In this document: one piece after another, positions 12,167 to 22,804 of the stretch | Layout of the letters: every line of letters starts with the position of its first letter | Position numbering within the stretch: the stretch's first letter is position 1 | Assembly: GCA_918026815.1 (NCBI GenBank) | Contig: CAKJVC010000038.1 | Coordinates: 124,001-188,000, forward strand | Length of the DNA: 64,000 bases | Origin: Chalara sp. BL73 | Lineage: Eukaryota; Ascomycota; Leotiomycetes; Helotiales | Direction: 5' to 3' | Translations under genes and position numbers: made by a program | Notes under the pieces: generated by a model | The model's input: the letters and a program-made list of their open reading frames with translations, nothing else | Told to the model about the DNA's origin: nothing | Database searches by the model: none

Positions 12167-13848
12167 AAAGATTGCGATTGCCAATCAACAAGGGGCGGTT
12201 CCAGTATTTTTTGGGACTTAGGGGGTAAACCTAGAGATCCTTCGAAGCCCTAGTTTTACAGCTAGGTCGACCTACCGCACATTTTGCTTTTAGTCTATAA
12301 TACTGTTTGAATAGGGGTGTGGAGATTCAGCTCACTGTATGGCTCAGTCTTCCGATCTCGAGGAGGCGAAGTACAAACTATGACATGTATTAATTTACCT
12401 GCGAAGGTAAAGCCAAAATTATGATGTCCTTTCGCGAATTGAGGAGTCTACTACTCTACCATGGCTATCATCATCGAAGCGTAAACAGAATACGTCGGTG
12501 TTGCACCAAGGAATCCAAGCAATTGCACATATACCCCATTCCGTGGAACCTACCATTTGCAAAGCTGCCTAATTTGAAAACCGGGTTGCAGGTCCCAGTT
12601 CGCGGCTGAGCTTCTTCTTTTTGAACAGCTGGTCATGGTTCCTGAATTCACTAGCTGATATGAAAATATTGTAGCAGTTGTGGCTAGCTATAAACAGCTA
12701 TCATTACTGAACTTTACACTCTGTGTTTCAAGTGATCACGCAGCATCCTTGGTTTTGCTAGAGTCTCTGAAATTTTGAAGCCATACCATTCACGAATAGG
12801 CTCTGGAGTTACAAGCGTCAATTGAGGCCAAATAATCATGCAAGGCACCAACGTTGATGGTCTTCGCGCATTGTCTTTTGACCGGCCCACTTTCGAAGTC
12901 CTTCAGAGCCATAAGAAAAGGGAAACTTCATTGGGGAAAGGCACTCTTCTAGCAAGGCGGTGCACGAATGTTTTAGTCTTCCCCGCAGCAAGGCTGAGAC
13001 TTGATAAGCGTGTTTACCTTAGAACGAGGCAACTACCTTGTCCCATCCAACACTCAAGTAAGCAAGATTCGAAGTGTCTGACCAATAGTAGAAGCACATA
13101 CACCAACAAGCAGGATGAGGGTAATTTCAGCAAGCACCACGCCTGATAGAACTCCACATGCCTTAATATTTGACTGTGGTAAATGATCACCCTATGTTGC
13201 CGGTTAGACAGCGCTAAGGCGCATCCCTGGTAGCATAGTTCGAATGGCTCGTTCTATTAATATTCCGAAAGAAGGAGAAAAGCGGCTTCAGGTTTTGTGG
13301 GTTAATGAAACGGAAGAGAGGCAAGCTTAATTCGCTTATATAAGGTCGCGTATGGGCATGACCTGATAGACGATTGTGCAACAACGCAGATTAAAAAGAA
13401 GGGTAAAATTTTACAGAGAAAACTAAGGCAAGTGGCCGTGCTGCCTTTCCGTTGCATTTTTTTTCTCATTTCCTCAAAACAATCCCGCAGATAACCAGCT
13501 TGTGCGCTGCCTGATGAGGGATGTGTGCAGAAGCCCCTTGGCCAGAAAAGAGCGTAATAATATTAATAAAGCAGGTTATAAGAATAATGCGTTCGAGCAG
13601 TTTGGTGGGACTGCCAAAAAAATAAAATAAAATAAAAAAAGGTTGCAAACATGCCAAATTTATTGGAATGTGTGCAATCTCTTAAAGGCAAAGATATAAA
13701 TCTTAAAAAAGTACAAAATCGGAAACGAAGTTTCAAAACTAATACTATTTGGGTTAATTTTTGAAAATCGCAGCTTTGATATGACATTCTTTGTATCGTT
13801 CTTGCGTGCCGAAATAATAGTTCGCCGATTTAGTCTCCTGATGCGATT
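12167..13848. other. Intergenic, no recognisable gene
   Basis: About 1.7 kb with only short, featureless reading frames on both strands. AT-rich around 13560-13760, including a run alternating A tracts near 13617-13640. No conserved product or RNA gene seen. Confidence 0.5.
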
Positions 13849-13874
13849 CCCCAGCCCCAGCCCCAGCCCCAGCC
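13849..13874. repeat. Hexanucleotide CCCCAG tract (about 4 copies)
   Basis: Four tandem CCCCAG units. The minus strand therefore has four runs of four G with two-base loops (GGGGCT), which fits the consensus for an intramolecular G-quadruplex. A comparable CCCCGA tract is at about 26224-26247. Confidence 0.75.
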
Positions 13875-14257
13875 TAGGAAGATCATCATCAATCGAGACA
13901 TCTTGGCTGAAGCGGTGAATATCCACGCTGCATGAATCGATGGCCGATACCCTACACGGGCACGCCAAGAGTGGAGCTGCTCTCTATTGAGACAGTAATT
14001 TGTAGCTAAAAGAAATTTTCAGTAGCGTGCGATGTCGTTGGTGCTTGACGCTAGTCCGCACTCATACGGAAATGCCATTCCTACATATGGACTATGATTG
14101 TGCAATCAGGTCGATTTAGCGTTATGAAAGATGCAAGCCAAGAACGCAGGGAACGCGGGAGTGTTTTACTTTAAGAGACCACCGTTTCGCCACGATCTCG
14201 CATCGCCCACCCTAGGTTTTCTTCATCACCCATCTCGCTTGTTCTACCTCACCATGC

Positions 14258-14500
14258 CGCCTGTTCTTCTTCACCCATGTCGACTGTTCTTCATCCATGT
14301 CGACTGTTCTTCATCCATGTCGACTGTTCTTCATCCATGTTGACTGTTCTTCATCCATGTCGACTGTTCTTCTTCATCCATGTTGACTGTTCTTCATCCA
14401 TGTCGACTGTTCTTCCTCACCCATGTCGACTGTTCTTCCTCACCCATGTCGACTGTTCTTCTTCACTCATCTCGCTTGTTCTTCATCACCCATCTCTTCC
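14258..14500 (+). repeat. 20-bp minisatellite, about 10 units
   Basis: Unit TCTTCATCCATGTCGACTGT repeated head to tail. The units at 14281-14300, 14301-14320 and 14321-14340 are identical; later units differ by C/T exchange (GTTGAC for GTCGAC) or carry 2-3 extra bases (TTCTTC, CTCACC). Most units contain GTCGAC. Because 20 is not a multiple of 3, the array reads through all frames; overlapping ORFs over it are therefore not taken as genes. Confidence 0.9.
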
Positions 14501-14631
14501 TACGTCATAATGTCAGCCTTGCATTATTTCGACCAACACTTAAGCACTTCCCTAGGCGATCCACTTTCTGATGTAAAGTCGCTTTCCAAACATTACCACT
14601 CAATTACCCCTTATTAGTAGCCCGCGTTCGA

Positions 14632-15492
14632 ATGCATCGTTACTATATACACCTAGGTAAAGAAAGCCCCCGCTTTTTTAAAGGGAAAAGAAGCACTCGC
14701 GTCATTAACGAAGGGCGGTGGCTGGGAGCTGAGAAAGATACTATTCTGGACCAAATAGTGAAGGAGGCGCTAGATAAGAGCGCGGCGAAGGACTCACTAT
14801 GGAGATATATTTATATCCAAAAGGGCGATCTAAAGCTAGTGATCATTTTAGGTTTAGTTTACATTCACTGGAAAGAGAACTTCAAATCCAAAAAAGAAGC
14901 CGAAATGGAAAGACGATGGGACTTCGAAGGATGATGTGAACTCGAAGTCAAAGCTAAACCCCGACGAAGAGGCCAAACGCTGGCCGACAGCTACGAAGCA
15001 ATTCCTCGTCGAAATCTTGATAGGAATAAGGATTTCTTCTAAAATAGCTAAAGGGATTAAGTGGACTATGAGCAAGCTGGAGCGTAAGAAGAGTTTATAG
15101 TAAACCGTATGCCCCGATTTTACATAGTCGTTAACTTGACAGCGGGAGAAGATAATAAGGATCATGAGTTGCGCTTACCCAAGTAGCCGCGAATAGAGTC
15201 ATCTAAGCATAAAGATTCACCCAGACAGTAACCGGGTCCTGCCCAGACGTTGATGGTAGTGGTAGGGCTATACATACAAGGTTGGTTACAAGCAATCCTG
15301 CAACAATCTTTGGGCTCATCAAAGCGCTTCGACCATATTGATGACCACTTTATTGGTCGCCGTGGCTTGGCCAAGCAAGACATCCGAGATTGGATTTCTG
15401 TGAACAGTGATAAGCTGAAAGGAGACGACGCTGGTTCTACGCCTTGGCATACTATACCCACTGAACGACTATTTGGATTGCAACTCAAATAG
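14632..15492 (+). pseudogene. Possible degraded ORF cluster (coding-like fragments), unknown
   Basis: Three fragments read in + frames: 14632-14934 (100 codons from ATG), about 14870-15100 with a Lys/Asp-rich stretch followed by EEAKRWPTATKQFLVEILIG and ending in TAG, and 15250-15492 with KRFDHIDDHFIGRRGLAKQD ending in TAG. The middle fragment is reminiscent of the Trp/Phe-Leu helical pattern of Myb/SANT-like domains found in transposon-linked fungal proteins, but this is a weak impression. The frames overlap or change, so if real this is a decayed gene or transposon piece. An overlapping minus frame at 15162-15560 is open too, so strand is uncertain. Confidence 0.2.
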
Positions 15493-15560
15493 AAAATCAT
15501 CTGAGTCCGCTTTGGAGGGGGAGAAGAAGGTGTTGGAGGCGCAAAGAGAAGACGGCGCAA

Positions 15561-17389
15561 AATGATAGCGGTCGAAATGAACCGGCGAAACGTAACAGAA
15601 AGGATACAGGTCCCAGAGTTCTACTTAAGATGTAAGAAGCTACTATACTAGAACAGCCGAATATGTGCAGTTCCTGTTTTTTATACTTCGATGACTATCC
15701 GCGCGAGCTGCCCAAAAATGATTACGTATCAGTTCTGAGTTATAACAATTATTTGGACTAGGAAATGCAAATAGTAATGCCAGAGTTGCCTTAGATCCAA
15801 ACTTCATCAAGAGTTTTTAAACTTAAGTAAGAATATTCCTATTAGCTCTACACTCTTCTTTTATCACCGTTTCCTAAGCTTAGAACCAGCTCTGTTTTGT
15901 GTTTTCTCCCATAGTCTGAGTTCCCTCGTTCCGATCCCCCAAACTCTTGATTACCAGCGGGTATTCAAACGCTCAATAGGAATTAGTTGGCCTAATTTTG
16001 AGAGTAACGAGGTCGGGTGTAAAATCGCCAACTCTAGGAAGCACTTTCCGCGCATAGGCGAAGATGGAACCGTGCATATTTGTGAAGAATGGAAAAGCCT
16101 ACAAATGTCGATAATGTTGATAGTGTGTCCGGATTTTTTATAACATACTGAACATGCGTCAGGGTTATACATAGCTTTTCTGTTGACAATGTACTGCTAA
16201 ACGTTAAAGTAAAGCACACAGATAGCATAGAACACTTACGAAAAATAATAATAAGGATAATAGGGACACAGATATTTTTGAAATGTGACTCTCGCCGTCC
16301 TAAATCCAACTTTTGCCTCTGTTAAAGCAACCGTTTTATCTAACGCCCATGAACCCTTAACAAATACAGTTTTTAATCTTGAGACCGTTTTTTGTATCGA
16401 ATCTTACAGTAATACTGCCTCTCATAACTAAAATTACGGAAAGATAAAAACGAAAATAACGATTTGACTTCCTCTGAGCTGTATAAAATACCTATATCTA
16501 AAAACACTCTTGAAGTAGTGGTAAACTAGGATTAGAGACTGGAGCTGCGAAATCCTGTACTTATTTTGAATTGGCATGACAGAAACCCTTGCCTTATTAT
16601 TCCTTTTCAAAGCATCGTGTAAAGTACAAGCAATTAGAAAGGCACTTAGTTCTCTGATCTTGGAGCGGCTTTAATCCATCTTATTCCGCAGCTCCATTCT
16701 CATGCTCAGGAATCCCGCAATGACTGGAAATTTGTTTATTGATGCTCGCTTTAAAGAGTAAAGCTGCGACCTCCCAACCTCCATGTATATAAAGCCTGCA
16801 TTCAGGCGTATCTTACATGTGATTCACCACGCACACACGTGTAATTCAAGCCACCAGCGGCAGTGAAAGATGTGAAGCCAGCAATAATTTACTTTTATTT
16901 TGTTTATATTTTTCCGGCTAATTAAACTAACTGGCGAGGTGAGCTCAATTAGCTCTCACCAGGGGAGGTGATAGGCCTTCACCAACAAGGCGAAGCCTGC
17001 TAAGCTAACGTCAGTGAAGCTGAGGCCAGTAAAATAGGTTTCAGCCGCTAGAGCCATACTTAGTAAAAAGAAATAAGCGAAGGAAAACCATGTTTAATCT
17101 GTTATTATTTTTTTGCGATTAATTCGTCCTCCGTTGTTGCACAACGGTTAGTTACGTCATGCGATATGCGCTAGAAGTTGCATAAAAGAACTATCTGATT
17201 TGAGATTTGACCGGCATTTCCTCCATGACAGCCAGTTTAGCAAATATGGAAATATGCAAAAGAGGAATAATAGAAACCCATATCCTGTGGTCATACATTG
17301 TCACATACACTATACTTCGTAAGTCATGTTATGTCTGAGCCAGTCAGTAACAATGGTCAGAACCTAGCTGGATGATACCACATACTACC
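15561..17389. other. AT-rich gene-free stretch
   Basis: About 1.8 kb with no open frame over 95 codons that looks coding. AT-rich, particularly 16180-16500. No repeat or RNA gene recognised. Confidence 0.5.
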
Positions 17390-18140
17390 CTACAGCTTGG
17401 ACGAGCAGTCGGCTTCCCAGTTAGACTTCTCGAGCCTTTCGGCAAAGGGGATCTCTTGGTCTGATGTCTCGTATACCCAGCGCTGGAGCTGGGCAGAGTC
17501 GATTACATTGTCGACGAGCTCTTGGTCCGGATGGCCGTGGAGCCTTTCTGGCCGTTGGTATGATGGCCCAGCCTGAGAGGCACATTGCGACGTGTAGCCA
17601 AGTGGCTGGCACTGCCCAGCGTAGGCCGAAGAGGTATCTTGGATGGGAACGGAATATGCGAGGTTGGTGTATGGGGAGGCATGGTCATAAGTTGTGGTGC
17701 TATCATCGATGACTCCTTGTGGATAGGCAGTGCCAGGTACAGGCCGAGGACTGTTTATCGAGGCATGGTGCTCTACTACTACAAGTGGGTAGTCCTCGTG
17801 TAGCATGGCTGGGCATTTGTCATGCTCCCGAGCAACCATAGACCTGGCGCGAATGTGGGCCGGGCCAGCAATAGTATTTTGCTCTGGGTGAACATGATAC
17901 CCATCCGAGTATGGGATGGTGGCATCATGGCCTGGATTTCCGAAGGTGGCAAGTGACGCCTCGGGTGAGTGCTCGTGAGCAGCAGAGAATCCCGTCATGG
18001 TGTTTTCCTGGACTCGAGAGCTATGCCTTTGAAGAGTGGTGTTATTATATCCTTATAGGCATTCGCTGAGGCATGGAAGTAGCCTACCTCCTTTTCACGG
18101 CCTTGGAAGACTTCTTCCATGCCCTGTGACTGTCTGGCAT
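17390..18140 (-). CDS. Paralogue B of the 'W/Y C-terminal box' family, unknown function
   Basis: Exon 1 is 18088-18140 (53 nt), intron 18021-18087 (67 nt, GTAGGC to GGCATAG), exon 2 is 17390-18020; product 227 aa. Exon 1 encodes a basic N terminus (MPDSHRAWKKSSKAVKR), and exon 2 begins with SSRVQ, matching the SRV start of exon 2 in C and D. The middle is rich in His, Tyr, Pro, Ser and Gln with no membrane span. The C-terminal box (residues 196-227) reads LQRWVYETS, then PFAERLEKSNW and tail ADCSSKL. A TATA-like element lies 164 nt upstream. No function can be assigned. An ATG at 17998 would give a shorter intronless protein, but the conserved exon structure favours the spliced model. Confidence 0.75.
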
Positions 18141-18303
18141 AGTTAAAGTTTGAACGGGTGGGGTGATGTAATGAAGGTATAAATGTAAAGTGGGACAATA
18201 TTGTATCCAAACTGAGAGGAGAGTCACTGAATATGTTGGTACATGTTGGAGCAAAGAAAGCATTGAGGATAAGTGAAACGGGTTATTTCAATGGGGGAGT
18301 AGT

Positions 18304-18311
18304 CTTATATA
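18304..18311 (-). promoter_or_regulatory. TATA element of paralogue B
   Basis: TATATAAG on the minus strand, 164 nt upstream of the start. It sits inside a block (about 18225-18400) that has a diverged second copy at about 22805-22985, where no paralogue B coding sequence follows. Confidence 0.45.
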
Positions 18312-18559
18312 CGTGAGAATTGTGCAAAACACCACCTTGGAGGACGAATAGAATACAATACTATTATCCTTGCTGGAGGGTGGATTCTGGGCCTTTTTAT
18401 CAGATGGGTGGGCTTCACGAGATTCATTTTCAAGCTATCGAAAGCTGGAGTGAGTGGTTGGCGAACGCATGGAAACAGGAGAACATCTACATGCTTGGCG
18501 TTGTTGATGATTTGTGCATCGCCTGTTCTGTGGGGTGTGGTTACTGACAATGCCGATTT

Positions 18560-19680
18560 TGGTCACCGAATATATTTACACTAACATGCACAATAATTAA
18601 TGTTAAACAGCTCCCATGCACTGGACCGCATCTGCATTATTTCAAGACTTTCATCGTTATACGAGTTTTACCTCCACAGCGTCTAGACAACAAAATCTTG
18701 CATTCGATAGAGAAACCGGGAGCAATACCGGCTTGTGTGCTAAAAACATGTAGACATCCTTCAGACAAGGTTTATGCGACTTTAACTCAATAACCAAGAC
18801 CCCTTAATATGTAGCTTATTCTCGAGCAAATTTTCTCAAAGCAATAAAACGCAAATGTTCAATCTAAGTAACGTCTGTTAGTGACATAAGTAAATCTTCT
18901 ATCTGTCTTCTATCTGTGCTTAATGTCCTCGCACATTCCATAACCCCTCATTTGTGTAACCCAGTGATAAAGTTGTGGTGCGCGTGTATAGATTGGCGGT
19001 GACTAAGCTTTTAACGCAAGTTGGCGGCCATGGATCTCGCCTGTGCTATCAACTCTCACACGGCAATGTGTCGTGCCTCGAGACAAAGGCATTGTTTCCA
19101 ACCCATCCCGCTGTCAGATTCCTACGTAAAGTTGCGAAGAGGTTAGCTCCAGACCCAGGAGCACATAATGTTAATCTGTTAAACACTGGTGCTATTTCTC
19201 TAGTGATTGTTGCATCCCTCAGCCTGCTATCAGCATCAATGGAAAATCATTTTTGTATACAGGTTTTATTGCTCATCAGCCGCAATACTCCCATATTTGT
19301 ACGGATGTGTTTAAAAACATTATATATCTGGCGGCCATAGGGCTCGCATTTTGAAGTGGTAAAAATGGTGTCTTGCTTTAACGTTGGTCTGGAATCGCAC
19401 AAAATTTATCATTCCGCCAAGACAAAACATATCTGCAAGCAAGCAATAACGCACTGTCAATTTCCTTATTATTGTCACAAAATGTACCTTTGGCAAGATG
19501 CAAAGCACGTAAACAGTAAATTGTTTTAAAACTTTGTATTGCTTTTATAATGTTAATTAGCACCAGTTAATTGCATTGTAATATAACATGAATACTGGAA
19601 CGCCATATGGAAAAATATATTTATCATTTCATCATAAAAAAACCCCACTTGTAACGGCTTAATATAAGTCATATAATATG
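18560..19680. other. Spacer between paralogues B and C
   Basis: AT-rich, no coding sequence recognised; forms most of segmental copy 1. Short ORFs on either strand (up to 121 codons at 18975-19340) are not conserved in frame in copy 2, so I do not call them. Confidence 0.55.
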
Positions 19681-20360
19681 TCACTCCCAGTTGGATTTCT
19701 CGAGTCTGTCTGCAAAAGTGATTTCGAGATCGGACGTTTCATATGCCCAACGATTAAGCCGGTAGCCAAGAATTTCTTGACCTTCTTGACGATGGAGAAG
19801 GTATGATTCCTGGTACGACATCAAGGTATACGGAACGTCATGCACCGTCGGTGCATATTCAGTTGTGCAAATAGGCGGTGGTTGATGTCGGTTGCATATT
19901 GATGTGGTATTCTGGACAGCTGCTTGTGGAGAGATGGTAGACGAAGATTGACCGAATGCTGCGGCACTATGGTCGGTGATGAGTTGTGGATCAACAATCT
20001 CACAGGAAGGTTGGGAAGTGGCATAAGAGATAGCTTGGAGGCCATGATCTGGCACATACTCGTAAAGTACTACATCGGCTGGGTTCTCGATATTGGTAGC
20101 TTCTGAGTCGTATTCCAGGAGACCCTCATGTTGGGCGGGGTGCACAGCGGCCGCGTTGCTGTCTTCCAGTGAGGCAAGTGGCAATTGGGAGGAGCGTTCG
20201 GGAGCAGGTGGGGAGTCATTGATATTCCGGGATTCCACTCGAGACCTATGCTCCGGAGCTGATGTTATTATTTGATCAAGCAAACACTACTAAGGAAGGA
20301 GGAATACTTCTTCTGGGGGACTTTGGAGGATTCTTTAGACTGATGAAGTAAGCCTGACAT
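19681..20360 (-). CDS. Paralogue C of the 'W/Y C-terminal box' family, unknown function
   Basis: Exon 1 is 20308-20360 (53 nt), intron 20246-20307 (62 nt, GTATTC to GAGCATAG), exon 2 is 19681-20245; product 205 aa. The N terminus is basic (MSGLLHQSKESSKVPQKK) and exon 2 starts SRVESRN. It is closest to D: both have a DHGLQA/DHSLQA-type motif followed by ISY or MSY, and HSAAAFG in the middle. The C-terminal box (181-205) reads LNRWAYETS, then TFADRLEKSNW and E, after which the protein stops; the 7-residue tail with a Cys seen in A, B and D is missing. A TATA-like element lies 149 nt upstream. Function unknown. Confidence 0.75.
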
Positions 20361-20508
20361 CGGAGTGGCGGTGGTGAACAGGAAAGAGAGGTTGAACAGT
20401 ATTAAGGTACTAGTGAACAGTAACGACTTGTGGGATTCGTTTAGGTCAAGAAGGCATAAGAGGACAGGGCAATGAAATATTTCAAGATTTGAATTGAGAG
20501 AGAGGCCC

Positions 20509-20516
20509 TTAATATA
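20509..20516 (-). promoter_or_regulatory. TATA-like element of paralogue C
   Basis: TATATTAA on the minus strand, 149 nt upstream of the start, with a flanking CTCTATAT context like that of paralogue A. Confidence 0.35.
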
Positions 20517-22804
20517 GAGAACCCCTCCCACGTACATGCTAGAACTCCGGACGAGTTACGAACCTTGGCAAAGGGCCACATTGCTTTAGGTCGAATAGAG
20601 TGCGATACTACCTAACCTTGTTTCATGGCCGATACCATTTGACTGGGAGAATGATGAAAAATTTATCGTACTGAGATAGCATTTACAGTGCCGAAAGGGG
20701 AACCAGAGGTGCCATTGGCGACAAATATGACCAGCTATACCTCCCGCCAAGTTTGGTACTGTTTGCCTTAACCTTTGCGAATAACGATGATCCGCGGTCC
20801 GCAGAGCCTCACAGAACCGCAAGGCAACGGTCATGTATATGGACATTGACTTGGACACTGCCCTGGACAGCGTTCAGACGTTTGCATTTCAAGGCAGGGA
20901 TACCCATGCTACAACCAGGATAGATGGACCAAAAAACCAGCGCAGGTTTTGTTGACCAGCCCAATGCATACTACTAATCGATCGCCATTTGAAGCCAAAC
21001 AAATTCGGCCCCATGAATCACTGTTTCTAAAGCCCGAATAGTCTGAAGCGTGTAAGAAATAATCACAACGCGGGAAAAGTGTAAGGGGATTTCTTACATA
21101 CCTACTTCTCATGTTGGAGTTGACGTCGTGTGATCTTCAGTCCTCCGAAGTCAACAGTAATTTTAGTGGGTATCATGGTGCGCAAAATTTATGAACAACC
21201 CATAGGCGGGGAAAGCAGCGGGATGCCCGGTTTCCTTGCCCATCGTTGCCGAGATTCGGATAGCAGGGTTTATCGTTGTTAGATTTAAGAAAGTGGGCTA
21301 TTCAAATTTCGAACAGCAAGGGTTTATCGTCGAAACGTAGGGGTCGATCAAAATCTTCGGTGGGCAGTGCTTGTAGTCTCGATTTGATCTTCCTCAGCCC
21401 ACATGGGCGATGTGGTATTCCATCCTAACTAGTACTAATCATTCCCCCGCCTTATCAGGCCCACTGAGCATGAATGTTCAACTGACATCAGGCTGATGAC
21501 AGCCAGCAATTCGTCCAACTCTCTTTTTAACCCCCAAGTTTCTATGTCACGGGATTGGCTCCGTGCATAGTGGTAAGGGTGGCAAGACCTGTGCCTCGCT
21601 TAATGTATATTCCATTTAGTTGCTTGGAGGAAGTCACCATGACATTGCGTCTTGCGCTATTTCCCGATACTCTACCTGCCACCAGCGTATAGATTGCGTA
21701 GAGACCGCAGAGCATTCATCAAGAATAAAGCCCTTCTATTTCACCATGTCTGAGTGGCCTTGGAGGTGTCTCTTCCTTGCTCTGTTTACAAGAAACTTGT
21801 TGCCCTGCATAGCCGTGCATAGCCGTACATGATTATTTTTTCGCTTACTTTATGTTGTTTGCATGTCAACAAGTGTCACAAGGCAGGCTGTAAGAGTGCT
21901 AGATGTGGCGCGGTAACTAGGAACATATAGAAACACCACACCCAAGTTTAGCGGGACACGCTTATCCATTTGATGCGAACATGAATTCATACTATATGAG
22001 TATGTAATAATGTGCGCATTGTTTCTTCTGTGCTAACACTCCACTTCCGAATATTTGTTAAGCCTGTTGTTCTAGGGAACAACATAGGTGGGCACTACCC
22101 GTCAACCCGGAAGAACGCTGAGAGGATCCAATACCACCTGAGGTGGGGCTTGGACTATTAACCTTGACCATGCCCGCATCGCTCACCCACTCGTGTGGAT
22201 TTCCGCAATCCGGTAATCTCTTTTCTCCTAGCCCATGATTTTTACACCGAGTGGGCGGTGTCTCGGCTGGACTCCGTCCCCCTTTCGCGGCATCGCATGA
22301 ATGAGAGTGATCCGCGTGCCGTCTTTTCTGCATAATGGCGGGCCATGCAAGCGCTGCGAGGTGTTCTTAGGTAGTAACTGGATTTCCAAGCAGTAAAATT
22401 CATGCGTCGTTCTTTAGAGTTGAAAGGTAGCAGTCAACGTTCAAACTCGACCACCCAACAGCTTTCTGCCAAGCCCAAAAGTGCATTCCCAAGCGCCAGC
22501 CAATGCTATACATAGTATTTTAGATTATGCTACATCTCACATCATAAAAGCATTCCAAGATAATAGCTTGCGTGCTCTGTTTCCTAAAGCTTCCGCTCTA
22601 GGAACTAGCAAGAAGCATGGGTGTAAGGCTTAGAACAAAACAGATATTTCATGGATTCAAGCATAGCGTATGCTCATTTTTCAGAGTATATTAACACCCT
22701 AGACATAGCTAGGTCACTAGACTATGGGGGGGCTTTAGAGGTCTTTATTGTTACCAAGGACGTTCAATAAGCGTAAGACAGCATCTATACAGATAACATT
22801 GATA
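20517..22804. other. Spacer between duplicated blocks
   Basis: About 2.3 kb single-copy spacer. Only short ORFs (up to about 91 codons) without signatures. I find no paralogue here, although the promoter copy at 22805 would predict a B-like gene immediately to the left. Confidence 0.5.

Larger units (their letters stand above)
18225..20245. repeat. Segmental duplication, copy 1 (with paralogue C)
   Basis: Blocks matching copy 2 in the same order and orientation: 18225-18400 with 22805-22985 (share GAGAATTGTGC and the GGACGAATA tract), about 18790-18900 with 23690-23790, about 18930-19590 with 23860-24530 (share CATCAGCCGCAATACTC, TTGTCACAAAATGTACC versus TTGTCACAAATGTACC, and TTCATAATGTTAAT-like ends), and the coding part of C with D. 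Copy 2 is longer, with extra sequence at about 23045-23690. Similarity fades upstream of the C and D starts. Confidence 0.7.

Noticed and set aside
14258..14500. CRISPR-like look of a tandem array
   Set aside because: Units are contiguous without spacers, and the sequence is a fungal genome.
14131..14617. Overlapping ORFs made of repeated CSSS/STVLHPCRLFF peptides
   Set aside because: They only translate the 20-bp minisatellite; unit length is not a multiple of three.
21541..21600. tRNA-like stretch (GGCTCCGTGCATAGTGGTAAGG)
   Set aside because: Resembles an A-box context, but no paired acceptor stem or B-box follows; no tRNA called anywhere in the window.
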